Source: Bacteroidales bacterium (GTDB lineage Bacteria > Bacteroidota > Bacteroidia > Bacteroidales > JAIOZK01). Taken from it: a DNA stretch of 64,000 nt. The notes under the pieces were generated by a model. That model was not told the origin of the DNA and did no database searches. It saw only the letters and a list, made by a program, of their open reading frames with translations. The translations under genes and the position numbers were made by a program. Shown one piece after another: positions 17,774 to 28,200 of the stretch; positions within the stretch are counted from its first letter, which is position 1, and every line of letters begins with the position of its first letter. The DNA lies in the NCBI GenBank assembly GCA_021740625.1, contig JAIOZK010000009.1, forward strand, positions 62,001 through 126,000, written 5' to 3'.

Positions 17774-18586
17774 TCATTGCTTCCCAATAGCTCTCGCGAT
17801 AATTCGGATCATTTTCTGTTTCAGCAAAAAGTTCCCCAGGCCCTGTTTGTTGGCATTTAGCAAAGCTATATCCAGTTTCTCCTGCCGGAAATAATTATAC
17901 AGTTCAATATCCCAGCGCAAAAAATGCTTTAGTTTCTGTAGAATATTAGCATCATATTGCGCCAGTCCCCTATTTCCCCGGGTAATATTGCTGGGACGGT
18001 AAACAGGGATGCCTTTCCAATTTAGCATCTTTGACAGGGCAAAAACCCCAGAGTCGAAACCGGAAAGATCCAACAATGCATCACAAGTGTGAAGGTTTTG
18101 TCTGGCAACTTCAAGCAATGCCGGGCCTTCCTTTTCCATGTTGGGAATACTGTTTGAGTGATCAATCAAAAACCGCATGGAATTTGAAAAATAACGGGTC
18201 AGTAAATTATCCTGCCCTTTACTGATTGCATATTCCAGGTATTCATCGGGTGATCGTAGTTTTTTTACCTCATCATAATATAAAGAAGGTGTACTTGTTT
18301 TGAGAAAACGATACTGCGAAAAAAATAAAGGAACGGGTTCTCTTAGAACACTTACAACAAACGGATCATTTACAAATTCAGCAAACATTTCAGCCCCATG
18401 CCCGGAAATGACCCTGAAGGATTTCCGTTCATGCGCACTCATTTTCCTGAATTCCCAGTATGAACTGCCCACATCGGTACTTTTAATATGATAGACCTTT
18501 TCTTCACCATACACCCGGTTGAAGATGATTCTTAAGGTAGTACCGCCGGTTTTGGGAATATGCCTAAAAAGGATCTGCCGCTTCAT
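17774..18586 (-). CDS. Sulfotransferase family protein
   Basis: 270 aa. The N-terminal FRHIPKTGGTTLR (about residues 7-19) is the 5'-phosphosulfate-binding loop of Sulfotransfer_2-type enzymes. FVVSVLREPVPLFFSQYRF near residue 77 matches the 3'-phosphate-binding segment (R-x7-S). These enzymes move sulfate from PAPS to sugars or other acceptors, and the acceptor is unknown. Its position beside the polysaccharide cluster suggests the surface polymer may be sulfated, which is inference. It is a stand-alone gene with convergent Wzz-like and divergent lipoprotein neighbours. Confidence 0.88.
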   Translation of the reverse strand: MKRQILFRHIPKTGGTTLRIIFNRVYGEEKVYHIKSTDVGSSYWEFRKMSAHERKSFRVISGHGAEMFAEFVNDPFVVSVLREPVPLFFSQYRFLKTSTPSLYYDEVKKLRSPDEYLEYAISKGQDNLLTRYFSNSMRFLIDHSNSIPNMEKEGPALLEVARQNLHTCDALLDLSGFDSGVFALSKMLNWKGIPVYRPSNITRGNRGLAQYDANILQKLKHFLRWDIELYNYFRQEKLDIALLNANKQGLGNFLLKQKMIRIIARAIGKQ

Positions 18587-18657
18587 AAATATTTACCTGC
18601 AATTAATTTTTAAATGTAAGAATTTCCTAATTTAGTTTTCCTAAAACCAAAACGATT

Positions 18658-18939
18658 ATGAGAAAGTCAAAGATCATCAGGTGGTTACCATTGATAATCA
18701 TCGCCTTATTCCTGTTAAGCTCCTGTGCAGCAGGCAATGAAAAATTTGATGTTGATCCTGCCGGGTTCTGGTATGGCCTGTGGCACGGATTTATTTCCCT
18801 TGTCACATTCATCATCAGTTTGTTCAATGAAAATGTGAGCATTTATGAAGTGAATAATTCCGGGTGGCCTTACAACCTGGGATTTATTTTGGGTGTTGCC
18901 ATTTTCTATGGGGGAGGTTCGAAGAGTAGTTGCAGATAG
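18658..18939 (+). CDS. Small membrane lipoprotein of unknown function
   Basis: 93 aa. The basic start (MRKSKIIRW) and hydrophobic stretch end in the lipobox LLSSCAAG, so it should be lipidated at Cys22. A second hydrophobic segment (WHGFISLVTFIISLF) and a C-terminal glycine-rich LGVAIFYGGG follow. The FWYGLWHGF motif is typical of small conserved membrane proteins seen in several Bacteroidota. No function is known to me. The gene is divergent from the sulfotransferase. Confidence 0.7.
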   Translation: MRKSKIIRWLPLIIIALFLLSSCAAGNEKFDVDPAGFWYGLWHGFISLVTFIISLFNENVSIYEVNNSGWPYNLGFILGVAIFYGGGSKSSCR

Positions 18940-18953
18940 CAAGGATAAAAGCT

Positions 18954-19053
18954 AACCGCAAGGTTCGCAAGGAAGATACAAAGTTCACAATGTTTTATTA
19001 CATTCTGACCGGCTGCGCGTGCCTTGCGCAAAACTTTGAGTTCTTTGCGGTTA
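18954..19053. repeat. Imperfect inverted-repeat intergenic element
   Basis: Starts AACCGCAAGGTTCGCAAGG and ends TTCTTTGCGGTTA, so the termini are inverted (AACCGCAA/TTGCGGTT), with further partial pairing of ACAAAGTTC with the facing AAACTTTGAG. It abuts the stop codon of the methyltransferase. The layout fits the dispersed palindromic intergenic elements common in this phylum, and other copies elsewhere in the genome would be expected. Confidence 0.55.
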
Positions 19054-19908
19054 TCAATCCCTTTTACTTAACCTGAAAGCAACCTGGTCAGAAAACTTCG
19101 TCGCCGGGCCGAACCGTAGCAATTTTCTGTCAATGGCTTTATGCAACTTAACGATTGCATGCCCCGGGTTATACCCTGTCTGGTATGGCGGGGTAAGTGT
19201 TAGTATAGCATATTTCTTTTCAAGCCTTCCTGTTTCTTTTAATAGTTTTCCAATCCTGCCGGATGATCGAAGGTACATGGTAAATTCTTCATCTTTGACC
19301 ACGATCGTCAGTGTTTTCTTCCAACGCATGCGGGCCTTGCTGAACCTGAAGTGAAGTATTTCGTACAAACTTTCAGCCAGGCAAAAAGGGGTCAGGTGGG
19401 CGGTCAGTAATTTGCCACCGGGTTTCAGCATATCCAGTAAAATGCGGTGTTCCCGCACAAACTCCGCATCATCCACATAAGAAAATCCACCGGTGGTGGA
19501 AAAGACCAGGTCGAATTTCCGACCCTCAAAACTATCCTGATCCATATCTTCCGCCATGCCGTGGTACAACTCCAGATGACCATTGTCGATCCGGTCCCTG
19601 AATTTTTCAAAAGCCACATTGAGCATACCCGCGGAACCATCACATCCCGTCACATGCCAGCCCTTTTCCAGGAAAAAAGAAAAATCATTACCACAACCGC
19701 AGTTGAAATCAAGCACATGGATATCCCTGTTATCAATACCAGGAAAGATATCCTTTTCGATCACCTCATACAAAAGTTCTTTCTTTAGCCTGAAAATCCT
19801 GTTCGTTTCCGGTAAACGGGCATATTCGATTGCTTTCTCATCCCAGCCTTCTTCTCTTTCCCGGGGGAGTTTTTTCGTAAGTTTTTGAAATGATTCAGCT
19901 TTTCTCAT
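19054..19908 (-). CDS. Class I SAM-dependent methyltransferase
   Basis: 284 aa. Motif I is HVLDFNCGCGNDFSFF (about residues 64-79), an unusual cysteine-containing form of the glycine-rich SAM loop, followed by VTGCDGSAGML and DLVFSTTGGFSYVDD. The C-terminal YQTGYNPGHAIVKLHK region resembles methyltransferases linked to polysaccharide or lipid metabolism. The substrate is unknown. The gene is divergent from the TonB receptor gene and ends against an inverted-repeat element. Confidence 0.85.
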   Translation of the reverse strand: MRKAESFQKLTKKLPREREEGWDEKAIEYARLPETNRIFRLKKELLYEVIEKDIFPGIDNRDIHVLDFNCGCGNDFSFFLEKGWHVTGCDGSAGMLNVAFEKFRDRIDNGHLELYHGMAEDMDQDSFEGRKFDLVFSTTGGFSYVDDAEFVREHRILLDMLKPGGKLLTAHLTPFCLAESLYEILHFRFSKARMRWKKTLTIVVKDEEFTMYLRSSGRIGKLLKETGRLEKKYAILTLTPPYQTGYNPGHAIVKLHKAIDRKLLRFGPATKFSDQVAFRLSKRD

Positions 19909-19942
19909 CCTTAATTTTTTTCGGAGAAAAAATATCCGTAAA

Positions 19943-19950
19943 TATATTTG
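19943..19950 (+). promoter_or_regulatory. -7 element (TATATTTG) for the TonB receptor gene
   Basis: TATATTTG fits TAnnTTTG and ends 34 nt before the receptor ATG at 19985. A T-rich run about 25 nt upstream may serve as the -33 region. Confidence 0.45.
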
Positions 19951-19984
19951 TAATTTTGGATTATTCTAAATAATCGATGTCTTT

Positions 19985-22144
19985 ATGTTGCCAAATGTTA
20001 AAACCTTTCTTTTTTTAGCTTTTCTTGTTTTTCTGATCTATTATCCGGGAGGTGATGGCAATGCTCAGGAAGTCAGGCAAACAGACACAAGCATCATTCT
20101 TTTTCAGCAGGATACCCTCAAATCAAGCCTTGATGAAGTAGTAATCACGGGCACCCGCATGCCCAAAAAGATCATCGACATCCCTTATCCCGTCTCCAGA
20201 ATCAAAACCATCGGTTACCGGCAGGGCAAGCTGGTTGGCATCGACGATGTGCTGAGTAGTGTACCGGGATTATTCATGCAATCCAGGTATGGCAATCACG
20301 ATGTAAGAATCGCGATCCGTGGATTTGGCAGCCAATCCAATTCAGGGATACGGGGAGTGCGTATCTTGCTGGACGGTATCCCTGAGTCGGAACCCGACGG
20401 GCAAACCCGCATCGAAGCAGTTGATTTCAATTCCATCAGCAGCATCGAAGTGGTAAAAGGAAACTCCTCCTCTCTTTATACCAATGCACCGGGTGGTGTT
20501 GTCAATTTTATCCATGACATGGATTTTGAGCATTCCATTGTCAGCCAGATGAACCAGTTCGGATCTTTCGGTCTGAGCCGGAACAGCATCAAAACCGGGA
20601 TCAGAACGGACAATTATCGCTTGCTGAATACATACACTTACCAGGGATACAAGGGTTACCGCAAGCACAGCAACGAATACTGGCATATCCTGAATACCGT
20701 AGTGGAAACAAAACCTTCCGACAATACCAGGCTGACCCTCTATGGGTATTTCGTAGATGGCATGATCAAATTGCCGGGATCCCTGACAAAAGAAGAATAT
20801 GAAGAGAATCCTTACCAGGCGGATCAGCGTGCCGTCGACCGCGATAAAAAGCGCATCAGCACCAAGGGAAGGCTGGGTATACGATACAATGCGTATTTCG
20901 GGGATTTCCGCAACAACGAGATCGAGATTACGACCTATGCCACCATCAAGTATTTCGAACGGACTTCGTCCCAGTACCGTATTATCAACCGCAACGGGCT
21001 GGGATTTAGCGGGAAATATATCAATCGCTCAAAATTCCTGGGGAAAAAGAATGAGTTCTCTGTCGGAGGGGATCTTTTGTTCCAGCCAGCACGAACCGAA
21101 TATTATGATAACCTGGGCGGAATGAAAGGCGATCAGTTGCTGCAACTTACCGATGAAAAGATCAGCAATACCGGTTTTTACATTTCCGAGAATTATGAGA
21201 TCCTGGAGAAAAAGTTATTTGTGCTGCTTACCGGCAGATATGATGATGTAACTTACAAACTTTCAGAGGAAACCCTGCCACTGCGGGATGATGAAAGAAA
21301 GTTCCATGCCTTCACACCCAAATTTGCTTTTAATTATAAATTAACACCCAACATTGCCGTATACTCTTCTTTCGGGCTCAGTTTCGACAGCCCGGCAAAG
21401 AATGAACTGGAAAGCGAGGATCCCGGGTTCCTTTACAACAAAGAACTCCAGGCGCAGGAATCCAAAAATTTTGAAACAGGGATCAAAGGGAACCTACTCA
21501 GGGAAGAAAGGGATTTCCTGAAACGGATGTTGTTCGAATTCACAGCATTCAACATTATCGTTGAGAATGAGATCGTACCCTACGAAGTGCTGGGGAATGT
21601 ATATTTCAGGAATGCAGCCCGGACCAACCGCAAAGGGATTGAAGCAGGGACTTCAGTAAAGCTGCTAAAAGGACTGGACCTTTCAGTTGCTTACACCTGG
21701 TCTCATTTCAGGTATACCGATTATGAAGCCCTGACCATAGAGATCGACAGCAGCGGGAACTTTGTGAGAAAAGAAAGGAACTTCTCCGGAAATACGGTTC
21801 CCAGCGTACCCGAAAACAACCTTTATCTGGCGCTGAATTACGCACATCCGCTTTACCAGGATAAAATCAACTTATTCTCAAAGCTGAGTTATCGCAATAT
21901 CAGCGGCCTATGGGTAGATGATGCAAATACAGACAAAACCGACCCGTACCAGATCCTGAACGCATTGCTTGGGTTGGACATGCGGTTTGGAAATTTCAAC
22001 TTACTGCTGTCGGGCGGGATTAACAATATTTTTGACGAGATATACGTGGGTTTCACCAACACCAATTCAGCCGACAAAAGATTCTACGAAGCCGGGGCGC
22101 CGCGTAATTATTTCGTCTCCCTTAAACTGGGATATACATTTTGA
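19985..22144 (+). CDS. TonB-dependent outer-membrane receptor
   Basis: 719 aa with a signal peptide (hydrophobic to about residue 25). A TonB-box-like SLDEVVITGTR precedes the plug domain, which contains VDDVLSSVPG-type sequence, IAIRGFGSQSNSGIRGV and ILLDGIPESEPDGQTR. The 22-strand barrel ends in the aromatic residue typical of outer-membrane proteins (KLGYTF). The plug resembles FecA-type siderophore or citrate receptors rather than SusC, since no carboxypeptidase-like N-domain is present. The next gene starts 5 nt after its stop and encodes a secreted Asp-box protein, so they are co-transcribed and may act on the same substrate. Confidence 0.93.
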   Translation: MLPNVKTFLFLAFLVFLIYYPGGDGNAQEVRQTDTSIILFQQDTLKSSLDEVVITGTRMPKKIIDIPYPVSRIKTIGYRQGKLVGIDDVLSSVPGLFMQSRYGNHDVRIAIRGFGSQSNSGIRGVRILLDGIPESEPDGQTRIEAVDFNSISSIEVVKGNSSSLYTNAPGGVVNFIHDMDFEHSIVSQMNQFGSFGLSRNSIKTGIRTDNYRLLNTYTYQGYKGYRKHSNEYWHILNTVVETKPSDNTRLTLYGYFVDGMIKLPGSLTKEEYEENPYQADQRAVDRDKKRISTKGRLGIRYNAYFGDFRNNEIEITTYATIKYFERTSSQYRIINRNGLGFSGKYINRSKFLGKKNEFSVGGDLLFQPARTEYYDNLGGMKGDQLLQLTDEKISNTGFYISENYEILEKKLFVLLTGRYDDVTYKLSEETLPLRDDERKFHAFTPKFAFNYKLTPNIAVYSSFGLSFDSPAKNELESEDPGFLYNKELQAQESKNFETGIKGNLLREERDFLKRMLFEFTAFNIIVENEIVPYEVLGNVYFRNAARTNRKGIEAGTSVKLLKGLDLSVAYTWSHFRYTDYEALTIEIDSSGNFVRKERNFSGNTVPSVPENNLYLALNYAHPLYQDKINLFSKLSYRNISGLWVDDANTDKTDPYQILNALLGLDMRFGNFNLLLSGGINNIFDEIYVGFTNTNSADKRFYEAGAPRNYFVSLKLGYTF

Positions 22145-22149
22145 AGCAT

Positions 22150-23760
22150 ATGAAAATCAAAAACATCCTATTTACGATATTAATCATTTTGCCCCTACTT
22201 ACCTGTGGACAGCAAAACCCTGAAAGCCACACGGGTATTGAGGTTTTCAACAATTTCAGGATCTACCCGAGCGAAGTAACCCAGACGGAAGTATTTATTG
22301 TAAGAAGTCCCATGAATCCCGAGCTGCTGTTTTCATCTTGCAACACCCTTAACTTTATCCCTTTCTTTGTAAGTGAGGGCATTTATGTTTCAGGCGATGG
22401 CGGCAACTCCTGGCAAGGCAACGACACCTGCATCGGCGATCCCATATCCTTTCACGGGGGCGATCCCGGCATTGCCATCGACAAAAACGGAAGTTTTATC
22501 CTGACCCGCCTGGGCAGGGCGCCTTTCACAGGATTGTATTCTCATTATTCAGATGATAAGGGGCAGAGCTGGTCTAATCAACAGGTGATTTCCACAGATG
22601 ATCTTGAAAGGGCATCCGTAAGCACCGACGCAGTACCAGCTAGTTCATATTATGGCAGGACTTACGCCAGCTGGGTAAAATTCGCCCAGCCCTACCCGGT
22701 CATGTTTTCCTATACGGATGATGGAGCGGAAAGCTGGAGCGATCCTGTTCCCGTGAACGATCCGCCGAACCGGAGTGCCGGAGGGGATGTTACAGTGGGA
22801 CCGGATGGGGAAGTTTATGTTTGTTGGGCAGGCGTGACCAGCACCTCTCCTTTTAAAGAAATATATGCAGGTTTTGCAACTTCAGCAGATGGTGGGCAAA
22901 ACTGGCAAGTACTGGAAAATGCGTTCCCCATGAATGGCATCACGGGCATCCTCCCTGAAAAAGGAAATATAAGGGTAAACGGATTGCCACTCATTGCAGT
23001 TGATTCGACGAACGCAACCAGAAAAGGTTGGATCTATATCGTTACGGGGCAAAAGGACCTTCCTCCTGCCGGTAACGATCCCGACATCATTCTGAACCGC
23101 TCCACCGATGGCGGGCAAACCTGGTCGGAAGGCATCCGGGTGAACCAGGATGCGCTGAACAACGGAAAGATACAATATTTCCCGGCTGTTCATGTCGATA
23201 AATTCGGGGCAGTGAATGTGCTTTTTTATGACGACAGGAATACCACCAGCGATTCCACGGGAGTTTTCCTCGCCAGGTCGACCGATGGCGGAGATACATG
23301 GAAAGAATACGAGATCAGCGATCATAACTTCAAACCCAATTCCATCGGCGGACTGGGCCAGGGCTACCAGGGCGACAACATCGACCTCACTTCCAATGAT
23401 GAAAAGATCTTCCCCGTTTGGATGGACAATTCAAGCGGTATTTACCAGATCTGGACGGCGCCAGTGGATTTTTCGGTGATCGGGGGGGTGAACGATATTT
23501 CCAGCACAGAAACTGAAATATCTGTATTTCCAAATCCCTTTTCCCAAGAAACATCAATCCGTTTCAACCTTTCACATCCTTCTGAAATACAGCTCAGGAT
23601 TTTCAATATAAATGGTGTTGAAGAAGCAAAGATCGAAATGAAAGGCAAAGCCGGCAAAAATCATATCAAATGGGATGGTAATGAATTGTCTTCGGGTATC
23701 TACTTTGTCCAGATTTTAATCGGAAAACAAAATCTTACCGGAAAAATCATCAAGATTTAA
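22150..23760 (+). CDS. T9SS-secreted sialidase-like (Asp-box) protein
   Basis: 536 aa from the ATG at 22150. The TTG at 22141 would overlap the receptor gene and is less likely. The signal peptide has TCGQ near its end and could make this a lipoprotein, although a C-terminal T9SS sorting domain is also present (VFPNPFSQETSIRF ... LSSGIYFVQI, last 80 residues). Six Asp-box motifs, such as SGDGGNSW, SADGGQNW, STDGGQTW and STDGGDTW, define a six-bladed propeller like exo-alpha-sialidases. Catalytic arginines cannot be assigned confidently, so enzyme activity is uncertain. It pairs with the upstream TonB receptor. Confidence 0.85.
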   Translation: MKIKNILFTILIILPLLTCGQQNPESHTGIEVFNNFRIYPSEVTQTEVFIVRSPMNPELLFSSCNTLNFIPFFVSEGIYVSGDGGNSWQGNDTCIGDPISFHGGDPGIAIDKNGSFILTRLGRAPFTGLYSHYSDDKGQSWSNQQVISTDDLERASVSTDAVPASSYYGRTYASWVKFAQPYPVMFSYTDDGAESWSDPVPVNDPPNRSAGGDVTVGPDGEVYVCWAGVTSTSPFKEIYAGFATSADGGQNWQVLENAFPMNGITGILPEKGNIRVNGLPLIAVDSTNATRKGWIYIVTGQKDLPPAGNDPDIILNRSTDGGQTWSEGIRVNQDALNNGKIQYFPAVHVDKFGAVNVLFYDDRNTTSDSTGVFLARSTDGGDTWKEYEISDHNFKPNSIGGLGQGYQGDNIDLTSNDEKIFPVWMDNSSGIYQIWTAPVDFSVIGGVNDISSTETEISVFPNPFSQETSIRFNLSHPSEIQLRIFNINGVEEAKIEMKGKAGKNHIKWDGNELSSGIYFVQILIGKQNLTGKIIKI

Positions 23761-23784
23761 AATATCTTCAATAGAATAAACCCT

Positions 23785-23865
23785 GTATTTCTAAAGTACT
23801 AATTCGGAATTTGCCTTGTATTTCTAAATTACTTTTACTATATTTACCTTGTATTTCTAAAATAC
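23785..23865 (+). promoter_or_regulatory. Three palindromic 15-mers at exact 33-nt spacing upstream of the ATPase gene
   Basis: GTATTTCTAAAGTAC (23785-23799), GTATTTCTAAATTAC (23818-23832) and GTATTTCTAAAATAC (23851-23865) repeat with a period of exactly 33 nt. The last is a perfect GTATTT-CTA-AAATAC palindrome and ends 5 nt before the ATPase ATG, covering the ribosome-binding region. The phasing, about three helical turns, suggests a multi-site operator or RNA-level control. This is inferred from sequence only. Confidence 0.6.
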
Positions 23866-23870
23866 AAATT

Positions 23871-25187
23871 ATGTATAGACTATTTATCAAACAGTTAGAG
23901 GATTGGAAGGGATCTACCAATCGCAAGCCACTAATTGTAATAGGAGCGAGACAAGTTGGGAAAACATTTATCATCAAACAATTTGGAGAGAAGAATTTTA
24001 AGGGCAAAGTTCATGCGCTAGATTTTGAAAAGCATCCCGATCTGCATAGTGTTTTTGATAATAATCTTGACCCGCAAAGAATTGTTAGTGAACTTGAGGT
24101 TATATTTAATGATTCCATTGAGCTGGGAAAAGATTTGTTGTTTATGGATGAAATTCAAGCTTTACCAAAAGCACTAATGTCATTACGCTATTTCTATGAA
24201 AACATGCCAGACTTGCATGTTATTGCTGCCGGATCACTTCTCGATTTTGCCATTAAAGATATTAGCTTTCCTGTTGGGAGAGTGAATATTAAAAGCATGC
24301 ATCCAATGAATTTTTATGAGTTTCTACTCGCTATTGGTAGTGATAAACTGGCAGAGAAAATAGTATCCAAACCGGAAAAACTCCCTGATTCAATACACAA
24401 AGTGCTATTGGATAAACTACGTCAATTTTTATACATAGGTGGCATGCCTGAATGTGTTGATGTTTGGAGTAAAACACAAAGTTATAATGAAGTTTTTCAG
24501 GTTCAATCGGATTTGTTGGAGTCCTACCGCCAGGATTTTTCAAAATATACCCCTTACACGGATAAGCAAAATCTTAGAAGTATTTTAAGTGTTATTGCAA
24601 AAAATATTGGGCATCAGTTAAAATACACCCGCTTATCAGATGAGTTTTCCGGACCAACCAACAAAAAAGCATTTGAACTACTGCAGCTTGCCAGAGTAAT
24701 TCACAAAATAAAATCGAGTTCTCCGGGTTCGTTACCTTTTGAAGCCTCAGCCTCGGAAAGAAGATTTAAAGCAATATTGGTGGACATCGGTTTAATGCGT
24801 GCTTTAAATGAAATACCTGCCAGTATTGAGTTTAAGAAAAAAAACATTCTTTCAATGTACAATGGAGCAATGGCAGAGCAATTTGTTGGCCAGGAATTCC
24901 TTTCCTTAGGTATGAGTAACTTATATTGCTGGATAAGAAATGTCAAAAGCAGCTCGGCAGAAGTAGATTACCTAATTAACAAAAAAAATTCAATTGTTCC
25001 CATTGAAATAAAGGGAGGATCAGCAGGTAAATTAAGAAGTCTTCATTTATTATTAAAAGAATACCCAAGCATTAAACAGGCTTGCGTTTTTTCAGAAGCA
25101 CCTTTTGGCAAAATACCCGAACAAAAAATAACATTTTTGCCACTTTATTATGCTTATGGTCTAGTTTCTAACTTATTTGAAATTTAA
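23871..25187 (+). CDS. AAA_14/DUF4143 ATPase
   Basis: 438 aa from the ATG at 23871 (MYRLFIKQLEDWKGS). The frame extends 20 codons into the upstream repeats and is not used. Walker A GARQVGKT lies near residues 25-32 and Walker B LLFMDEIQ near 92. The arginine/serine sensor AAGSLLDFAI follows, and the C-terminal DUF4143 region includes YWIRN-like YCWIRNVKSSSAEVDYLI and PIEIKGGSAGKLRSL. That last segment is a PD-(D/E)xK-like arrangement (E-x-D ... EIKGG). These proteins are widespread and often strain-variable, and their role is not settled. The gene is more A/T rich than its neighbours, consistent with horizontal acquisition. Confidence 0.9.
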   Translation: MYRLFIKQLEDWKGSTNRKPLIVIGARQVGKTFIIKQFGEKNFKGKVHALDFEKHPDLHSVFDNNLDPQRIVSELEVIFNDSIELGKDLLFMDEIQALPKALMSLRYFYENMPDLHVIAAGSLLDFAIKDISFPVGRVNIKSMHPMNFYEFLLAIGSDKLAEKIVSKPEKLPDSIHKVLLDKLRQFLYIGGMPECVDVWSKTQSYNEVFQVQSDLLESYRQDFSKYTPYTDKQNLRSILSVIAKNIGHQLKYTRLSDEFSGPTNKKAFELLQLARVIHKIKSSSPGSLPFEASASERRFKAILVDIGLMRALNEIPASIEFKKKNILSMYNGAMAEQFVGQEFLSLGMSNLYCWIRNVKSSSAEVDYLINKKNSIVPIEIKGGSAGKLRSLHLLLKEYPSIKQACVFSEAPFGKIPEQKITFLPLYYAYGLVSNLFEI

Positions 25188-25206
25188 CTACAATCCTATG
25201 TAATTT

Positions 25207-25221
25207 AGACCTGTCAGGTCT
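25207..25221. terminator. Palindrome AGACCTGTCAGGTCT
   Basis: A perfect 7-bp stem around a central T, 20 nt after the ATPase stop. The core CCTGTCAGG recurs in the terminator at 33627-33659, so it is a dispersed hairpin probably acting as a transcription end. Confidence 0.5.
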
Positions 25222-25292
25222 ACAACACCTATCCCCTTTCAATCCCCTTCTTTTTTTTTGTATATTTATCATTCATACCAAACCAGACATCA

Positions 25293-28200
25293 ATGCGTGG
25301 GTGGATAAACATCGTATTCAATTTGATAATAACTTTTATCCTGCTAATTCCATCTGGGTTCTCGCAGGAAGAACACCTCAGGTTCCGCCACCTGACTACA
25401 GAAGACGGCTTACCCTCAAATTATACCTGGAGTATTTTGCAGGATTCAAAAGGGTTTATGTGGTTTACAACCAGAGCAGGGCTCTGCAGGTATGATGGAT
25501 ATGAGATTAAAACCTTTCGCTATGACCCTGAAGATAAAAATTCCCTCTCTGATCTTTATGTTAAATCAACCATGGCAGAAGATACAAAGGGTAATATCTG
25601 GGTAGGAAGCCAGCAAGGCTTGAACAAATTTAATCCCAAAACAGAAAACTTTACCAGCTACATTTATGATCCCGATGATCCAAAAAGCATCAGCTCGAAC
25701 AGGATCAGGATTACTTATCTTGACAGAGATGGGGTGATATGGATAGGAACAGAAGCAGGAGGACTGAACAGATACATTGCTTCAACAGATCAATTTGAAA
25801 GCTTTTTACCAAGTCCCGAACACATTTATAACAATACCATCCGCGGTATTTATGATGATGGCTCAGGAAAACTCTGGGTAGGCACCGGGCATGCGCTTTA
25901 TCAGTTTGATAAGAAGGCCTTGAAATTCAAAATGATCCATCTTCTTACATCAGATAAGCGGAAAATTGATAATCGCTTCACCACCATTACAGAGGATAAA
26001 GACGGAAAACTTTGGTATTGTGCTGATAAGATATATACGATTGATAAAAAAATCTGCGAAGTCCTGCCTTTTAGAAAATTCAACATTTACCTTGAGGATA
26101 GTCCCAATCCCAAGTATATGAGCATCATGATTGATACCATGGATAACAGCTCAATACTCTGGATTGCAAGAAACGGATTATACAAATATGACCTGGATAA
26201 TGAAAAGTTAAGTCATGTTTTTAGTGATCCGTCCCGTCCAGAAGATTTTGTCGGGAGAAACCCACGGGCAATATACCGGGATGTATCCGGAACCATTTGG
26301 ATTGCAACAATCTCGGGGATCAGCATTTTCGAATCAAGGTCTAAAGAGGTAGCCCATCATTATGATTTTTACAAGAATTTTCAATTTAATTCTCAATCAT
26401 TTTTGCATGATAGCAAAGGTTATTTCTGGTTTGGTGGCCCCGGAGGAATCGTTGAGTTTGATAATAATATGAGGCTGATTCAATGGTATAAGACTGGTAA
26501 TGATAATGAATTCTCAGATGAGGCTGCCAATTATAAAATATTTGAAGATAGCCAGGGTGATATCTGGATAGTAAGGAACCGGGAAGGGATATACTACCTG
26601 GATAAATCCATGAACAAATTCATAAAATGCAAACTTCTTATGAATGGAAAGGAATACATCCCGAGTAATCTTTATGATATATATGAGGATAGCAGGGGTA
26701 CTATCTGGGTGGGCAGTGTAGGCCTTTTTAAACAGCAGAAAAGTACAAATGATCCAGTATACTTCAATTTAGATACAACTTGCCAGTTTACCCGCTCATA
26801 CACCATAACAAGCATTGTGGAGGATGCTGATTACAACCTATGGATTGGTTCACTGAACAGAGGTATGATGCAAATATCAGTGACGGGAGAGGGAATGGAC
26901 ACTGTCAGCCTTTACAATCACAGTCCTGATAACCCACTTAGTATAAGCAACAATTATATATGGTCGGTTTATATTGATGAGAATAAGGAAATATGGGCAG
27001 GCACAAATCATGGTTTAAATAAATACATCCCGGAAAAAGACGGGTTTCAAAGGTATCTTATGGATGCTCCTTCCGGAGCTGGGTTCATTTATGATGTGTG
27101 CATGGATAAAAACGGTATTTTATGGCTCCTTACTGAAAAAGGCCTGGTATCTTTTGATCCTGAAGCTAACGGGCAGCAATCTCATTCAGAGAACCAGGTA
27201 AAGCAATACCTGGTATATGATAAGGTGTTCTCGATGAGATTATACCAGGATCGTGATGGAATCATTTATGCGGGTTCCAGATCGGGATCAAAGAATGGTT
27301 ATTACAGCATAGATCCTGACCAGATCAAAAAAAACACCTACATACCTCCTATTGTGATAACTGCGTTCAATGTCAGAAGTGAACCCTTTATACTCGACAG
27401 CAGCATTATGTTTATCAAGAAGCTGGTTCTTGAACATGACCAGAATTTCTTTTCCTTTGAGTTTGCTGCCCTCGATTACGTAAACCCTGAGCAGAACCAA
27501 TATGCTTATATGTTGAGCGGCCTTGATGAAAGCTGGGTATATTCCGGAAATAAGCGATTCGCAAATTATACGAAAGTCTCTCCAGGTGATTATGTTTTCA
27601 AGGTAAAGGGATCTAACAGCAATGGCATTTGGAACGAAGCCGGAACCTCCTTAAAGCTCACAGTGCTGCCTCCACCCTGGAAAACATGGTGGGCAATTAC
27701 CCTTTATGCAATGCTTTTAAGTTCCATATTGATCATCATTTTACGATTCTATACAAGGAGACAAAAACTGCTACATAAGCTGGAGCTGGAGCAGGTACAG
27801 ACCGAGAAACTCGAAGAGCTGGATAAAATGAAATCCCGCTTCTTTACAAATATTTCCCATGAATTCCGCACCCCCCTGACCCTGATCCTTGGGCCGGTTG
27901 AAAAGATACTGAACTCAGTAAAAGACAAGGCCATTGCAAGTGACCTGGGTCTGGTTCAGCGAAACGCCCGGCGCCTGCAAAAACTCATCAACCAGTTGCT
28001 CAGCCTGTCCAAACTGGAATCTGGCAAACTGGAGCTGCATGCGCAGGAAACAGATGCCATCCCCCTGGTCAAAGGTTACGTACAATCTTTCGAATCCCTG
28101 GCAAAACAAAAGGGGATTGAGCTGATCATCGAGGCTGATCAAAACAATATCAAGGCCTGGCTGGACCGGGAGAAGATCGAGGCGATATTGAATAACCTGT

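Noticed and set aside
23785-23865. CRISPR-like repeat array
   Set aside because: Only three 15-nt units with 18-nt gaps, no cas genes and a position over a start codon. A regulatory array fits better.
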